DNA of 64,000 nucleotides from Pythium myriotylum (taxonomy: Eukaryota > Oomycota > Peronosporomycetes > Pythiales > Pythiaceae): the NCBI GenBank assembly GCA_023091665.1, contig JALJCQ010000013.1, forward strand, positions 1,488,001 through 1,552,000. Reading direction: 5' to 3'. The notes beneath the pieces were generated by a model. The model was not told the origin of the DNA and did no database searches. It saw nothing but the letters and a program-made list of their open reading frames with translations. Both the position numbers and the translations under genes were made by a program. This document shows positions 40,961-51,328 of the stretch, one piece after another (position 1 is the first letter of the stretch; each line of letters opens with the position of its first letter).

Positions 40961-41392
40961 CGCGTGCCGAAGCTTATGGAAAAAGCGTATAAACAGTCGG
41001 AGCGGCTCTTATCCTATTGATGCTTGATGATTTTAGCCTAAAGAGTGATGCATCACACGACTGATGCCTACGACAAGAAGGGAGAGCTCCACGACTCACG
41101 AGGTCGAGCACTCCTCGAGTTGCCATCTTCGTTCCTCGCAGAGACTGTCGCCTCGTCGTGTGGAACTAGGCTTATCGATGTCAATTGAGGCAGTCGCGGC
41201 TCTTTAGGCGACGAGGTCTCTCGTTACTCATCTCAGATCCGCCTTCTTCTCGCCACAAGTTTCATGTCAGGTCATCGTGGAAGCGCTGGCATCTTCTCGA
41301 CCTGGAAATGGACGTCTCAGATATTCCGTATAATGTGTGCCACACTATTTCCGGAACGTACGTGGACCCATACTCAACTGCCAGCTCGGAAA
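40961..41392. other. Intergenic region
   Basis: 432 bp between the divergent decayed copy B and the first MFS gene. The MFS frame is open upstream of its chosen start, but nothing recognisable is encoded. Confidence 0.4.
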
Positions 41393-42721
41393 ATGGAACT
41401 CTCTCGTCGCTGGGACGTCGCGCGCCGGTGGCTCAGCGTCGCGGCCGGCGCCGCGCTCATGGGCTCCGTGGGCTCCAACCACTCGATCTCGGCCTGGAAC
41501 GCGCAGCTGCGCTTGCTGCTCGGCTACTCGCAGGCCGAGATCTCGCTCGTCTGCTCCATGGCTTCGTTCGGCGCCTACTTCTCCGTCTCGCCGGGCTTCG
41601 TCTTCGACCACGTGGGCGCCCACAAGAGCATCCTGCTCGGCGGCGCGCTGCTCGCGTCCATCTACTTTGCGATCTCGGTCGGCATCGTGCACGCACCGAA
41701 TGCGATGCACCCCGTGCTGGTCGGCGCAGCCTTCGTCGTCGTCGGACAGGCCAGCAACTTCGGCGTCTTCGCCTCACTGGGCCCGAATGAAGGCTTGTTC
41801 GGCGAAGAAAACCGAGGCAAAATCATGGCGCTTCAGTTTGCAGCGTTCAGTGGAGGTGGCGCGCTCTTTGCGCTGGTGTACCACTCGTGGTTTGACCAGC
41901 AGGTGCCGCAGTTCTTCCGCTTCATGGCCGCCATGTTCTTGTCAGTCTTCCTCTTCGCATGGGTCGCGACGTACCGACATCGAGACGGACTCAGTGAGCA
42001 CGACAAGCTCAAGGCGATGGAAGAGTTTGCACCCGTGGATCACGATGTTCAGAGTGCCGAGTTGCTCCATCCGACCGTGGACATCACTGGCCGTGAGCTG
42101 CTCACGGACTCTCGCTTTTGGTTGCTCTTCTCCACTGTGTTCATTCTCGTCGGTGCTTCGCTCTTCGTCATGGCCAACATCGCCTTCATCGTCGAGTCAC
42201 TAGGGGGGCCCAAGGATCAGGTGCCGTCGATGGTAGCGCTCTTCTCCATCGGCAACTGCGTAGGTCGCGTTTTCGCCGGCGCAGTGTCGGACCACGTACT
42301 GTTGACGTGTCCTCGCGTGTATTTCATTTCCCTTGCGTCCGTCTTCGTGGCTGTGAACCACGTCATGCTGCTCACAATCTCCCCATCATACCTCATTGTT
42401 CCGATCGCCTTGACCGGTCTCGCCGACGGCATCATGTTCGCGGTCTTTCCCGTGCTGACCCGCGAGACCTTCGGACTCAAGCACTTCGGCAAGAACTTCG
42501 GGCTCATGAGTGTCGCGAACGCGCTCGGCTTCCCGCTCTTCTACAGCCCCATCGGCTCCTACGTGTACAAGCAGTCGTCCGAGTCGGTCGACGGCGTCGA
42601 CAAGTGCATCGGCGACCAGTGTTTCCAGCCAGTTTTCTTGCTCGTCGTGGGTCTCAGCTGCCTCGCACTGCTCGCGAGCCTCAAGTTTGCTGCTCGACAG
42701 CATTACGTGGCTGTGCGGTGA
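41393..42721 (+). CDS. MFS transporter, nodulin/MCH1-like (copy 1)
   Basis: 442 residues in one exon with about 12 predicted membrane helices. I chose ATG 41393 (MELSRRWDVARRWLSVAAG). The frame is open upstream to 41264, but that part is not membrane-like or conserved with the neighbour. The loop 2-3 region FVFDHVGAHKSILLG is a variant of the MFS G-x3-D-R motif, with His for Arg. The HSISAWN motif after helix 1 and the ESLGG loop after helix 7 recur in copy 2. The central cytoplasmic loop holds about 40 charged residues. Related eukaryotic transporters (nodulin-like, MCH1) handle monocarboxylates or are uncharacterised, so the substrate is not predictable. It forms a tandem pair with the gene at 42880. 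Confidence 0.88.
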   Translation: MELSRRWDVARRWLSVAAGAALMGSVGSNHSISAWNAQLRLLLGYSQAEISLVCSMASFGAYFSVSPGFVFDHVGAHKSILLGGALLASIYFAISVGIVHAPNAMHPVLVGAAFVVVGQASNFGVFASLGPNEGLFGEENRGKIMALQFAAFSGGGALFALVYHSWFDQQVPQFFRFMAAMFLSVFLFAWVATYRHRDGLSEHDKLKAMEEFAPVDHDVQSAELLHPTVDITGRELLTDSRFWLLFSTVFILVGASLFVMANIAFIVESLGGPKDQVPSMVALFSIGNCVGRVFAGAVSDHVLLTCPRVYFISLASVFVAVNHVMLLTISPSYLIVPIALTGLADGIMFAVFPVLTRETFGLKHFGKNFGLMSVANALGFPLFYSPIGSYVYKQSSESVDGVDKCIGDQCFQPVFLLVVGLSCLALLASLKFAARQHYVAVR

Positions 42722-42879
42722 GACCATTCATACTGCTGTACCTAGAGAGATGTCGTAGCGACTTCAACTAGTTTCATTTTCGTCCAATGGTCAGATGGCT
42801 AATGGCGGTCGCATTCTGGCCAATGGCGACGGCTACCATGAAAGCGCTGACGTCGATGAGCTCCTCACATCCGAGATAG

Positions 42880-44223
42880 ATGGCGACCGACAGCGACTTC
42901 GGGCGGCGCGTGCTCAGCCTCGTGGCGGGCGTCGTCGGCATGATCGGCGTCGGCTCCGTCTACGCCATCTCCGCCTGGAACGCCGAGCTCAAGAGCACGC
43001 TGCACTACTCACAGGCGGGCATCTCGGTCGTCTCGTCGATGGCGCTGCTCGGCTCCTATCTCTCTTTCTTCCCCGGCATCGTCTTCGACAGGCTGGGTCC
43101 GTTCAAGAGCGTGCTTCTCGCCGGCATCGGCCTCGCTCTAATCCACGTGTTCCTCTACCTCGCGCTCACGGCATTCCCGTCCCACGTGAGTCCCTTCGCC
43201 ATCGGATTCAGTCTCCTCGTGGTCGGTCTGCTCAGCGCCTTCACGATCTTCGCGTCCATCGTCGCGAACGAAGGCATCTTCGGCGACGACAATCGAGGCA
43301 AAGTCATGGCGACGTTGACGTCGGCGTACAGCTGTGGTGGCGCCGTCTTCGCCTTCGTGTTCAAGCGAGGGTTCGAGGGCAACGTGCCGGGGTACTTCGC
43401 GTTCCTGGGAGCGTTTCTACTCGCAGTGTGCGTGTTTGGGTGGGGAGCGTACTACCGCTCGTCTCCTTCAAGACGGTTGAGTGAGGAAGTTGTCGACGGC
43501 GTGGTGAGCGTCCCCGTTCCTGGTGAGAAGACGGCGTTGCTGTACGCCAACGTCGACCTGACAGGCTGGGAACTACTCCAGCAGACGCGCTTCTGGCTAT
43601 TGTTCGTGTCCGTGTTCATTATCATCGGTGCGGGACTCTTCGTCATGTCGAACGTTTCATTCATTGTCGAGTCTCTCGGTGGGCCTGTGGATCAAGTGCC
43701 GCTGATGGTCGCGATGTTCTCCATCGGCAACACCGTCTGCCGCCTCGCCGCGGGAACGCTATCGGATGTCCTCCTCCCTCGTCTGCCGCGCGCCTCGTTT
43801 GCTGCTTTAGCTGCCGTGATGACTGCCGCAACGCAGCTTGTCTTTCTGTGGATTCCAAGTCGCTTTTTGGTGGTTCCCGTCACACTCGCCGGCATGGCCG
43901 AGGGTGTGATGTTCGGCATCTACCCGGTGATTATGCGCGAGGCCTTTGGAATCAAGCACTACGGAAAGAACTACGGGCTCATCAGCTTTGCCAACTGCAT
44001 CGGCTATCCGCTCTTCTTCAGCCCCATTTCGTCCTACTTCTACCAGCGTCACGCGACAGCCACTGCCACGACCACGGACGGAGCATTCAAGTGCTTCGGT
44101 CCGGAGTGCTTCCGCCCCGTCTTCTGGCTCGTCACCGCACTGTGTGGCGTAGCGCTCGTGTGCTGTCTCAAGCTCGTGGATCGCCAATTCAAGACCCACG
44201 TGCGGTACCGCACGCTCCCATGA
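42880..44223 (+). CDS. MFS transporter, nodulin/MCH1-like (copy 2)
   Basis: 447 residues in one exon, 158 bp after copy 1 and in the same direction. It is a clear paralogue: YAISAWNAELKSTLHYSQ after helix 1, FDRLGPFKSVLL with the intact Asp-Arg of the MFS loop, EGIFGDDNRGKVMA, ESLGGPVDQVPLMVAMFSIGN, and FGIKHYGKNYGLISFANCIGYPLF all align with copy 1. The last luminal loop has a Cys pair (KCFGPECF) that copy 1 shares (KCIGDQCF), so a disulfide is likely. It arose by tandem duplication. Sequence divergence between the copies suggests this is old and the substrates may differ. Confidence 0.88.
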   Translation: MATDSDFGRRVLSLVAGVVGMIGVGSVYAISAWNAELKSTLHYSQAGISVVSSMALLGSYLSFFPGIVFDRLGPFKSVLLAGIGLALIHVFLYLALTAFPSHVSPFAIGFSLLVVGLLSAFTIFASIVANEGIFGDDNRGKVMATLTSAYSCGGAVFAFVFKRGFEGNVPGYFAFLGAFLLAVCVFGWGAYYRSSPSRRLSEEVVDGVVSVPVPGEKTALLYANVDLTGWELLQQTRFWLLFVSVFIIIGAGLFVMSNVSFIVESLGGPVDQVPLMVAMFSIGNTVCRLAAGTLSDVLLPRLPRASFAALAAVMTAATQLVFLWIPSRFLVVPVTLAGMAEGVMFGIYPVIMREAFGIKHYGKNYGLISFANCIGYPLFFSPISSYFYQRHATATATTTDGAFKCFGPECFRPVFWLVTALCGVALVCCLKLVDRQFKTHVRYRTLP

Positions 44224-45101
44224 CAACCCACAGAAATACACTCGTCGATTCAGTGTGGTGACTGTTTCGACATCCCCTTGATATCTGCCTCCTCGGCGCC
44301 TTTGCGGTGGAAGCTTTGGTTGCACGTTGTCCATGCAGCCAGAGCGCGTCACCACCGGGCAAAGGGATCTGCCGCCAGTCATAGAAGGTTTGCGGAGGCG
44401 AAGAGGAGAGGTGCTCGGAGGCTTTGGCGGGGTGGACCATGCGAGAAAGCTTCCACAGAAAACTTGCGGCACTCCAGCCTGGAGAAGGATCACTTTATAG
44501 AGGTCATAGCGGACAGAAAGTGTACCAGTTTGACAAGGACCTCAACATCAATTTGCAGAGGTCCCTAGCCGTTTCTTCCGTTGAAGTGCTCCAAAATGGA
44601 AGTCGTGGGCGCCCTCCGACGAATCGATAGAAAGAAGCCCACGCTCAGCCGCGAGCAATCGCTCTTCTGCGACGGTGCGTCATGGAGAGTTCAATGATCC
44701 GACCACTTGCGCGTGCCAGGCTTTGCATTCGCGCCAGCCACCGAGTGAGCGGTCGCGGAAGATCGTCGCTTCGCTTGGTCTGACTACAGCTTGCATTCCA
44801 TTTTCGCACCCCGGACGCTGCCAAACATTGCGCGCGACTTGGTCGCTGCCAAGCGTCAAGCGCGTCACTCTCTGCCTTCTTCTGGTCTCTGGGTTTCTTC
44901 CAAGGAAAAGGCTGCGGGCGTCCACCTTCTCTGGGGGTCGAAGTCGAGGGCCAGACAACTTCGTATCTGTTCCTGGAGAAAAGAAGGAGATCTCCCGTTT
45001 TAGACTCGCCTTTGTTCTCGTCACGAAAGCGGACACGCTGTGAGTACGCCACTTCGCGATCGGTTTGTGTATCGTGTGGAAGCACGTGCACTCACAGAGC
45101 G
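44224..45101. other. Intergenic region upstream of copy C
   Basis: 878 bp with only short, overlapping frames on both strands and no recognisable product. The copy C frame is open from 45012, but the signal peptide begins only at the ATG at 45102. Confidence 0.45.
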
Positions 45102-46508
45102 ATGACAGCAAAGAGTTGGAAAAGGACCGTGTGGATTGCACTGGCCGCTGTCGCTGTTGTATGTTCCAGCCTCACCACAGCGTCTGCAAGCGCACATCAC
45201 AGCTTGGCTCGCCCATTGGTCACGCGCGTGCTCGGCGACTCCGACTTTGTCTTCGATGGCCAAACAACCTACTGTTGGGGTGTGAATGCGAACGTGTCCA
45301 GCTCCAACGTGACCGACGACCTCGTTTTCCTTCGGGGCTCTGGCGCGCAGTGCCCTCTCGTGCTGCGGCTTCAACTCGGTAGCGCGCAGACTTTCGTGAA
45401 TCAGTCTTTGAAAGTGACTTGGACAGTCTCGCCGTCGAAGAGCGATCGCGCCATAATCTCCCTAGCGAACACCCCAGCGTTGATCGACAAGCGCACTCGA
45501 AGCCGCGCTACCATCATCCACTCCAACATCCACACATGTCATTTCGGGTCGTACTGCGATCCATTCCGACAAGGTCAGACCGACACGAACGCGACAACGA
45601 ACCAGATCGGAAACCTCAGCGACGCGACGACGTTCACGACCAATGAGATCCGATTCTCGACGCCAGGTAAACATGTTGTGCTGGCCCACATCATCGTTCC
45701 TGCCGTAAGTTTCGATGCGCGATTTGATTTCGCCGTCTTCACCCCAGTAGAAGTGTTAGCTGCCAATCAAGAAGCTGGCGAGACGACAGTGAAGAGCAAC
45801 GGAAGTGGACCATCCGCCAGTGATGGAGACGCGACCTCTTCATCGAGCAGCAGCCATCGAGTCTCCGACAGACAGATTATCGTCCTGAGCGTCGTTGGCG
45901 CCTTGCTTCTCGGGCTCTTCGTTCTTGTGATGGCCTACTCGGCAAAGAAGAAGAAGAACAAGCAGTACTCGTGTTTCCGGAAGCGAAACGACAGCGATTC
46001 GATGGCGTCCAAGGCCAGCAATTACTGTGTGCACGGCTCGCACATGCGGACGCGTTCGTCCGACTGGACCGAGTTGTACGCCATCGACGACATGCTGCCG
46101 ACGACCGTCGTCGGTGACGAAGTCAGCACGATCGCCATCATGCGCGCTAGTCGCGCATCCACGCCCAACTCGTCGCCGTCGTCTCCGTCGTCCCACGATC
46201 GAAAGATCGCCGACTTCCGCCACGACGTCGCGCGGTGGGACGAGCGGTCATCGGCGTCCCCGATCACGCCATCGTCGAGTGCCATTCTCATCGCGGGCTT
46301 CCACGACCCGGACATGATCTCCAGCACGCCGGCGAACGACTGCTTCGTGCCGCTCGAGTCGCTCGTGCTGGCATCGCCGCCGCCCGAGTGCGTCCGCACG
46401 GCCTCGCCGCTCGCGCGCTGGAAGACGCCGTTCCGCAAGCACAAAAAGCCGCCGCGCGCGGCGCAGCCCCCCGACGACTCGGGCGACGAGACCGAAGTCG
46501 ATATCTAA
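45102..46508 (+). CDS. Type I single-pass membrane protein, four-cysteine ectodomain (copy C)
   Basis: 468 residues in one exon from ATG 45102. The signal peptide RTVWIALAAVAVVCSSLTTASA is followed by an ectodomain with the family cysteines in QTTYCWGVN, GAQCPLVL, IHTCHFG and YCDPFRQG, plus VVLAHIIVP. A Ser-rich stalk follows, then a transmembrane helix (IIVLSVVGALLLGLFVLVMAY), the stop-transfer block KKKKNK and a tail of about 150 residues rich in Ser, Pro, Asp and Arg. Compared with copy A (37442-39289) the ectodomain spacing is kept while the cytoplasmic tail is entirely different. Copy A has one intron after the signal peptide and copy C has none. Several Asn-X-Ser/Thr sites suggest N-glycosylation. 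Confidence 0.83.
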   Translation: MTAKSWKRTVWIALAAVAVVCSSLTTASASAHHSLARPLVTRVLGDSDFVFDGQTTYCWGVNANVSSSNVTDDLVFLRGSGAQCPLVLRLQLGSAQTFVNQSLKVTWTVSPSKSDRAIISLANTPALIDKRTRSRATIIHSNIHTCHFGSYCDPFRQGQTDTNATTNQIGNLSDATTFTTNEIRFSTPGKHVVLAHIIVPAVSFDARFDFAVFTPVEVLAANQEAGETTVKSNGSGPSASDGDATSSSSSSHRVSDRQIIVLSVVGALLLGLFVLVMAYSAKKKKNKQYSCFRKRNDSDSMASKASNYCVHGSHMRTRSSDWTELYAIDDMLPTTVVGDEVSTIAIMRASRASTPNSSPSSPSSHDRKIADFRHDVARWDERSSASPITPSSSAILIAGFHDPDMISSTPANDCFVPLESLVLASPPPECVRTASPLARWKTPFRKHKKPPRAAQPPDDSGDETEVDI

Positions 46509-47020
46509 CTCCTCCTGTGCGGTGCCGTAGTCGATGTAAGAAAGTTCCAACAAGATCTGCCCCCTCGTTTTGCAATGTATCCATGAACGTCCGGTGGTCG
46601 CGTGGCACTCGTCACGAGGCCCGTGGAGAAGACAGCTGCGCGTCGCTCGCCCTTCGCGTCGCTCCGCACCCTCCCAAGCGCGCGTGTGTGTGTCCTGTAT
46701 GTACACTGCGAGCGAGAGGGGCGAGCGAGAAAGAGAACGCGAGGGGAGCACTTGCATTTTGGTGGGCGCCTTTGATTCGTCGCGCTCTCATCTCCATGCA
46801 TGCGCCATCCCGCCGTTGATTGGTCTCTTCTGTCGGACCGCGTCCATCCGTCGTCGTTTCATTGGTTATAAATACCTTTAACGCTCTTTCATTGGCTGAA
46901 ACCAGGTCAAGATTCAGTTTTGTTTTCAGGCCCTACCGCCCTCTAATCGAAGGAGCCGCGAAGACCCAGAGCTGGCCGTCCGTTGGCCGACTCGACTCCC
47001 AGTCTCGCAGATTCGCTCCC
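46509..47020. other. Intergenic region with promoter-like 3' part
   Basis: 512 bp. No gene seen. The half nearest 47021 has inverted CCAAT boxes (CATTGG at about 46860 and 46889) and a TATA-like element listed separately. Confidence 0.45.
46867..46874 (+). promoter_or_regulatory. TATA-like box upstream of the membrane-protein gene
   Basis: TATAAATA occurs 147 bp before the ATG at 47021, between two inverted CCAAT boxes. A pyrimidine-rich TTCAGTTTTGTTTTC stretch near 46912 could be an initiator of the oomycete type. Oomycete promoters usually lack TATA boxes, so this is tentative. Confidence 0.3.
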
Positions 47021-47932
47021 ATGAGCAGCTCCACGCGCCAGCGCAAGCCCGAGCGCCGGTCGGTCGCCGACGCCTACCGCGGCGCCGTCCACGAGGTCGA
47101 GAAGCGCGTCGACGCCGTGCGCGACGTCGTGGCCGAGGGCTTCGAGAAGCTCGAGAAGCAGGCCGAGCACTGCCGCGACGTGGTCGTCGAGGAGTTTGAA
47201 AAGTGGTCGCTCTGGGCCTACAAGGACCTCATGGGCGAAGAGTGGGACGCGCAGCCGGCGTGCTTCATCACCGACTACCTGCTCGCGATCCAGTGCTTCG
47301 GCTTTGCGCTCTACATCACGCTCTACGCCTCCGACAACGACAACCCGTGGTACCTCATCTACTTTGTCGCGCTCGGCACCTCCGCGGCCTTTGGCGGACT
47401 GCTCCACCACGTGGCCTTCGAGGCGCTGCGCGGCATCGGCGACGAGAAGAAGAAGAGCCTCGTCAAGACGGCGCGCGTTTTCGGCTTTGACGTGAGCCGC
47501 AAGACCGTGGACCAGACCATCGAGCTCATGTGGCGCATCGTGCTCGGCTCGTCGATCCTCAACAACTTCGCGCTGCTCTCGCTCGCGGCCAGTCGCCACA
47601 TCAGCGAGTCGTGGTCCTACACGTTTATCTTTGGCGCCGGCGCATGCTACGCCGGACTGGCGATCTGGGCCACCGTCAACATGAACGTCTTGTTCCTCAT
47701 GGTCGGTTTCATGCCAGCCATGGTCTTTGGCGCGATCACGAGCCTCATGACGCTCACGTGGGAGTGGGGCCACTCCACCAACGAGCTGCTCGTCTACGTA
47801 CTCAAGCTCAGCAGCGGGCTCGTGCAGGGTCTCATCGTGAGCCCGAGCAACTCCAAGTTCAACCACAACGCTTTATCGCACGTGCTGCTCAGTGTCGCTG
47901 CGACGTTTGTGCTGGTCCACTTTCGCCTGTAG
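47021..47932 (+). CDS. Uncharacterised polytopic membrane protein with helical N-terminus
   Basis: 303 residues in one exon from ATG 47021. The frame opens at 46820, but the upstream part is promoter-like. Residues 1-70 are hydrophilic, with repeated amphipathic helices (VEKRVDAVRDVVAEGFEKLEKQ, then CRDVVVEEFEKW). From residue about 85 there are about seven membrane segments, beginning CFITDYLLAIQCFGFALYI, with GGLLHHVAF and HISESWSYTFIFGAGACYAGLAIW. A cytoplasmic basic loop (DEKKKSLVKTARVFGF) separates helices three and four. I cannot name the family with confidence. The stop is 41 bp before the start proposed for the IQ/WW gene, on the same strand. Confidence 0.75.
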   Translation: MSSSTRQRKPERRSVADAYRGAVHEVEKRVDAVRDVVAEGFEKLEKQAEHCRDVVVEEFEKWSLWAYKDLMGEEWDAQPACFITDYLLAIQCFGFALYITLYASDNDNPWYLIYFVALGTSAAFGGLLHHVAFEALRGIGDEKKKSLVKTARVFGFDVSRKTVDQTIELMWRIVLGSSILNNFALLSLAASRHISESWSYTFIFGAGACYAGLAIWATVNMNVLFLMVGFMPAMVFGAITSLMTLTWEWGHSTNELLVYVLKLSSGLVQGLIVSPSNSKFNHNALSHVLLSVAATFVLVHFRL

Positions 47933-47973
47933 AGCAGGAGTGGCGATTCAATAGAGTTTTGTATGAGGACGCC

Positions 47974-50900
47974 ATGCGTCGGCTTCGTCCCGCGACTGTC
48001 ATGTCGCCCGCCTCATCGCCGCCGTTTGTACAAGAGGATCGAAATTCGCATGGGAATGTATTAAGACTTGCGCTATGGTTTGGCCGCCTTCAGGCCGTTT
48101 CAGTTTTGCTTCAAGTTAGTATTTTCGTCTTCTGTTGCTCTGCACAACACGTGTTGAGTGTGTATCGGCTATCGCCACAATCAGCCTATGCTCCTCTTTG
48201 GCGGCAACCTCGCCGGTGACAAGATCAATGGCGTGGCGAATGTTGCACAAAGCAAACGAGCAAGTGGCGGACCGTCTTCAGTCTCAACACAACAGAGTGA
48301 AGAACCAGAAGTTCTTACACCCCAAACTGATGTTCTTCATCGATTGACTAACCATGAGCTTCGGCTGCTGGAAGAACTGGAGCGCACGCGGTCAAAACTC
48401 CAAGCAGAGTGGCGCGTAAAGCTCGCAGAACTGCAGCGGGATGAGCCAGAAACTGCTCAGGCTCTGTTCCAGAGAGGACCACCACCAGTCGCTCAGCTCA
48501 CCCAGCTCATCCTTGTGCCAAAATCGACTTCACGACCCGAGTCAGGTCACCTTGAGCGAGAGATGAGGCCCATAATGCAGAATAGGACGAGAGTATTAAA
48601 CTCGTCCCAACAATCGAAGCGCATTCTGCCCCACAAGAAGGTCCGATTCGACAGTCGCCTTAAGGTGCAAGGAAGTCTCAATAGGGAGGCATCGCTTCCG
48701 AGAATTCGCACAAATCTCGACCTTCTTCCTATCCTCACAAGCTCTGCGGAGACTCCATTCGAGACGGGTCTGGATGCTCCAGATACGATAACGTCGCCCC
48801 AGCAACACGTTCTGCCGATTTTTCGTTTACCAACTGTCAACGTGAATGCAACGGCGACGGTTCTAGCCGCCAAAGAAGCGGAGATGGTAGAGGAAAGTCG
48901 CGAACGAAAGCGAGCCAGTGAGACACTCGGCCTCACGCTAGACGAGATTGAAATGCTAGAGGCCGAGCTGCATGGCCAACAGCAGCGCCATGGAGTGAAT
49001 GTCAGCACAGTGGCGAAGAGTTTCCAGGTTAATTCTGCTGAAAGGCTTGGAGGAGTTCAGAATCAAGTCGAATCTACACCAACGAAGAATACGAAGAGGG
49101 TGCAAACAACGCGAAAACAAGCACAATCACGTGTTTCAAAGAGGACGAAAACGAGAGCAGAAGAACAACGCGGCGATGTGTTGCGGAAGGAGCTTGAAAT
49201 TTCGCTGTACAAAGTCCAGCACCTGACGCGACTAGTGAAAGACGACATTTTTTCAGCTCAAAAGATATGTCCAGCGTCAGAACTTCGTACATCGGTAAGT
49301 TCTTGTCAAATCAGCAGCCAGTGACTACACTTCTAACTGGAGGAGTTCAGCTTTACTTTAAGAGATGGGGTAAGGAAAAAGTGGAGAACATCTTTAGACG
49401 TCTGCTTTACAACTTTCAAGGAATAGCTTTCGAACGGTGGAAACATTGTGTCGCTTTCGAGAAGCAACAAGAAAAATTGCAAGCGTACCTCATGTATAAG
49501 GGCACCAAGAAGCTTGACATATTCTTGCTCAACTGGACCCATCGAAAACTTCGTCAGGCATGGGCCAAGTGGTGGTCAGATATTGTACACGCCAAGGCTC
49601 TAGAGCGTGCTGCGCTCGAACTTGACGCGATCCAAGTGATTCAGAGGGCTTTCCGTGGCTATCGCGGTCGAATGTTCGCGCGTTTGGTCCGCATGCAAAA
49701 GCGCTTTGCAGAGCAAACAGCCGCCGCCATTAAGATACAACGGCATTTTCGCGGTAGTGTCGTGCGCAAGTTCTTCCGCTTAAAGCAGATAAACAAACGT
49801 CGCCAAGCGGCCGCGACAAAGATCCAGTCACTTGGACGTGGGTACTTAGCACGTCGGCTGCGACGAAGTCTTCAAAATGAGCGGCGGCGGTACAATGCAG
49901 CAAGTCGCATACAAGCTATGTATCGCGGCCGCAAGGTTCGTCGTGGTGTAGCTGTGATGCGACGCCAGCGCCAAGTCACGGCTGCGGCGACCCTCATTCA
50001 GCGCCGGTATCGTGGTCGATTGGGTCGCGCAAAGTACATACGCCAGCAGATTGAGCGGCATCGTAACAAGGCAGCTGCCTTGATTCAGCGCGTAGCCCGC
50101 GGATACCTCGCACGCCATTTACTGGCGCAGTTGAAAGCTGACCACAAGAAGCTCCTCGAGTTTCACAGTGCTGCAGCTACGACAATCCAGAAAGTCTACC
50201 GAGGCCATCGGTCTCGTCTGGGTACACAACTCAAGCTTATCGCTCTACGAGAGAAGACCAAATTGCGTCGTCGTGCGGCCATTAAGATTCAGACTGCTGT
50301 ACGCTGCCGACAAGCTCGTTTAGTCGTCGCTGGGATGAGAAAAGAGCGACTGGGCCGAATGCTGGTACTCGCTCGCCTCTGGGTTGAGTACTGGAGCGAG
50401 GATACTTCGCAATGGTTCTATTTCAACACTGAAACAGGTGAAGCGATTTGGGCGCCACCTCCGACTGGCTACACGAAAGTAGATGGCTCTCTTGTGCTTC
50501 AAAGTGGGAAAATCATCGAGAATCCAGCGGAAGATGAGCTGGGTGACCCATCTTTAGCTTTTCCAACGCGCAAGAGACCTGGCCTGGCGAGCGAACTGGA
50601 CGATGACCGCAGAGGTGCTCACAAGCATGAGCTTCGTGATGATGGTGAGAATGAAGATGAGGATCGATTATGCGTCGAATGCGAGGAGGAAGACGCGTTG
50701 CGGAAGTGTGACCAGTGCGAAGATGTCTATTGTAACGCTTGCTACCAAAACCTACACAGCTCATCAAAGCGTGAGAAGCACACGTGGAAAGCAATCGGGA
50801 CGATGCGTTGTATCGAATGTGAAAAGATGAAGGCGACTCGGTGGTGTAGCGAGTGTCAGGATCCCTACTGCTTGGGCTGCTTCACAATAATTCATTCCAA

Positions 50901-51273
50901 GGGTAACAAGGCTAACCATCAGTGGAGCGACATGGCCGCGTTCCGCAGACAGAAAAAACGCCAGGAGCAAGAGGCAGCACACGCTGCCGCGAATCATGAA
51001 CAAGAAAGCGCACAAACTTATGACGAGTTCATGCGCTCGGACGACTACCAATACGTCACGGAGTTGACTTCAGAAGAAGCTTACTCTTATCCCAACTTGG
51101 ATTTAGATCCAAACGCAACTGGTCCATTCTACGCTGGAAGCAGTATTATGGCGTCAGCGTCATTGACCGGAGGTGTAAATAACACAGTCGAGGAGTGGAC
51201 AACACAATACGACGAGAGCTCGGGGCAATATTACTACTACAACCCTTCAACAGGTGAGTCGAGGTGGGCGTAA
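47974..51273 (+). CDS. IQ-motif, WW and B-box zinc-finger multidomain protein
   Basis: Exons 47974-48057, 48185-49294 and 49351-51273 give 1038 residues. The first third is helical and basic with no recognised domain. The middle holds eight IQ-type calmodulin/light-chain-binding motifs (such as AAIKIQRHFRGSVVRKF, AATKIQSLGRGYLARRL, AATTIQKVYRGHRSRLG). A WW domain follows (WVEYWSEDTSQWFYFNTETGEAIWAPP). Then come two B-box-like zinc fingers (CVECEEEDALRKCDQCEDVYC...H...H and CIECEKMKATRWCSECQDPYC...H...H) and a second WW domain at the extreme C-terminus (WTTQYDESSGQYYYYNPSTG). The second intron (GTAAGT..CAG) is well supported. The first (GTATTA..CAG) keeps phase but is less certain. A cytoskeletal, calmodulin-regulated scaffold is likely. 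Confidence 0.8.
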
Positions 51274-51328
51274 AGTTAATCTAAGAAATGAAATAAATTA
51301 TGACGAGACGATTCCGAGCATGCCTCCT

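Noticed and set aside
46943..47866. 307-codon minus-strand frame
   Set aside because: Antisense of the polytopic membrane protein. Charged low-complexity product, a mirror of the GC-rich coding strand.
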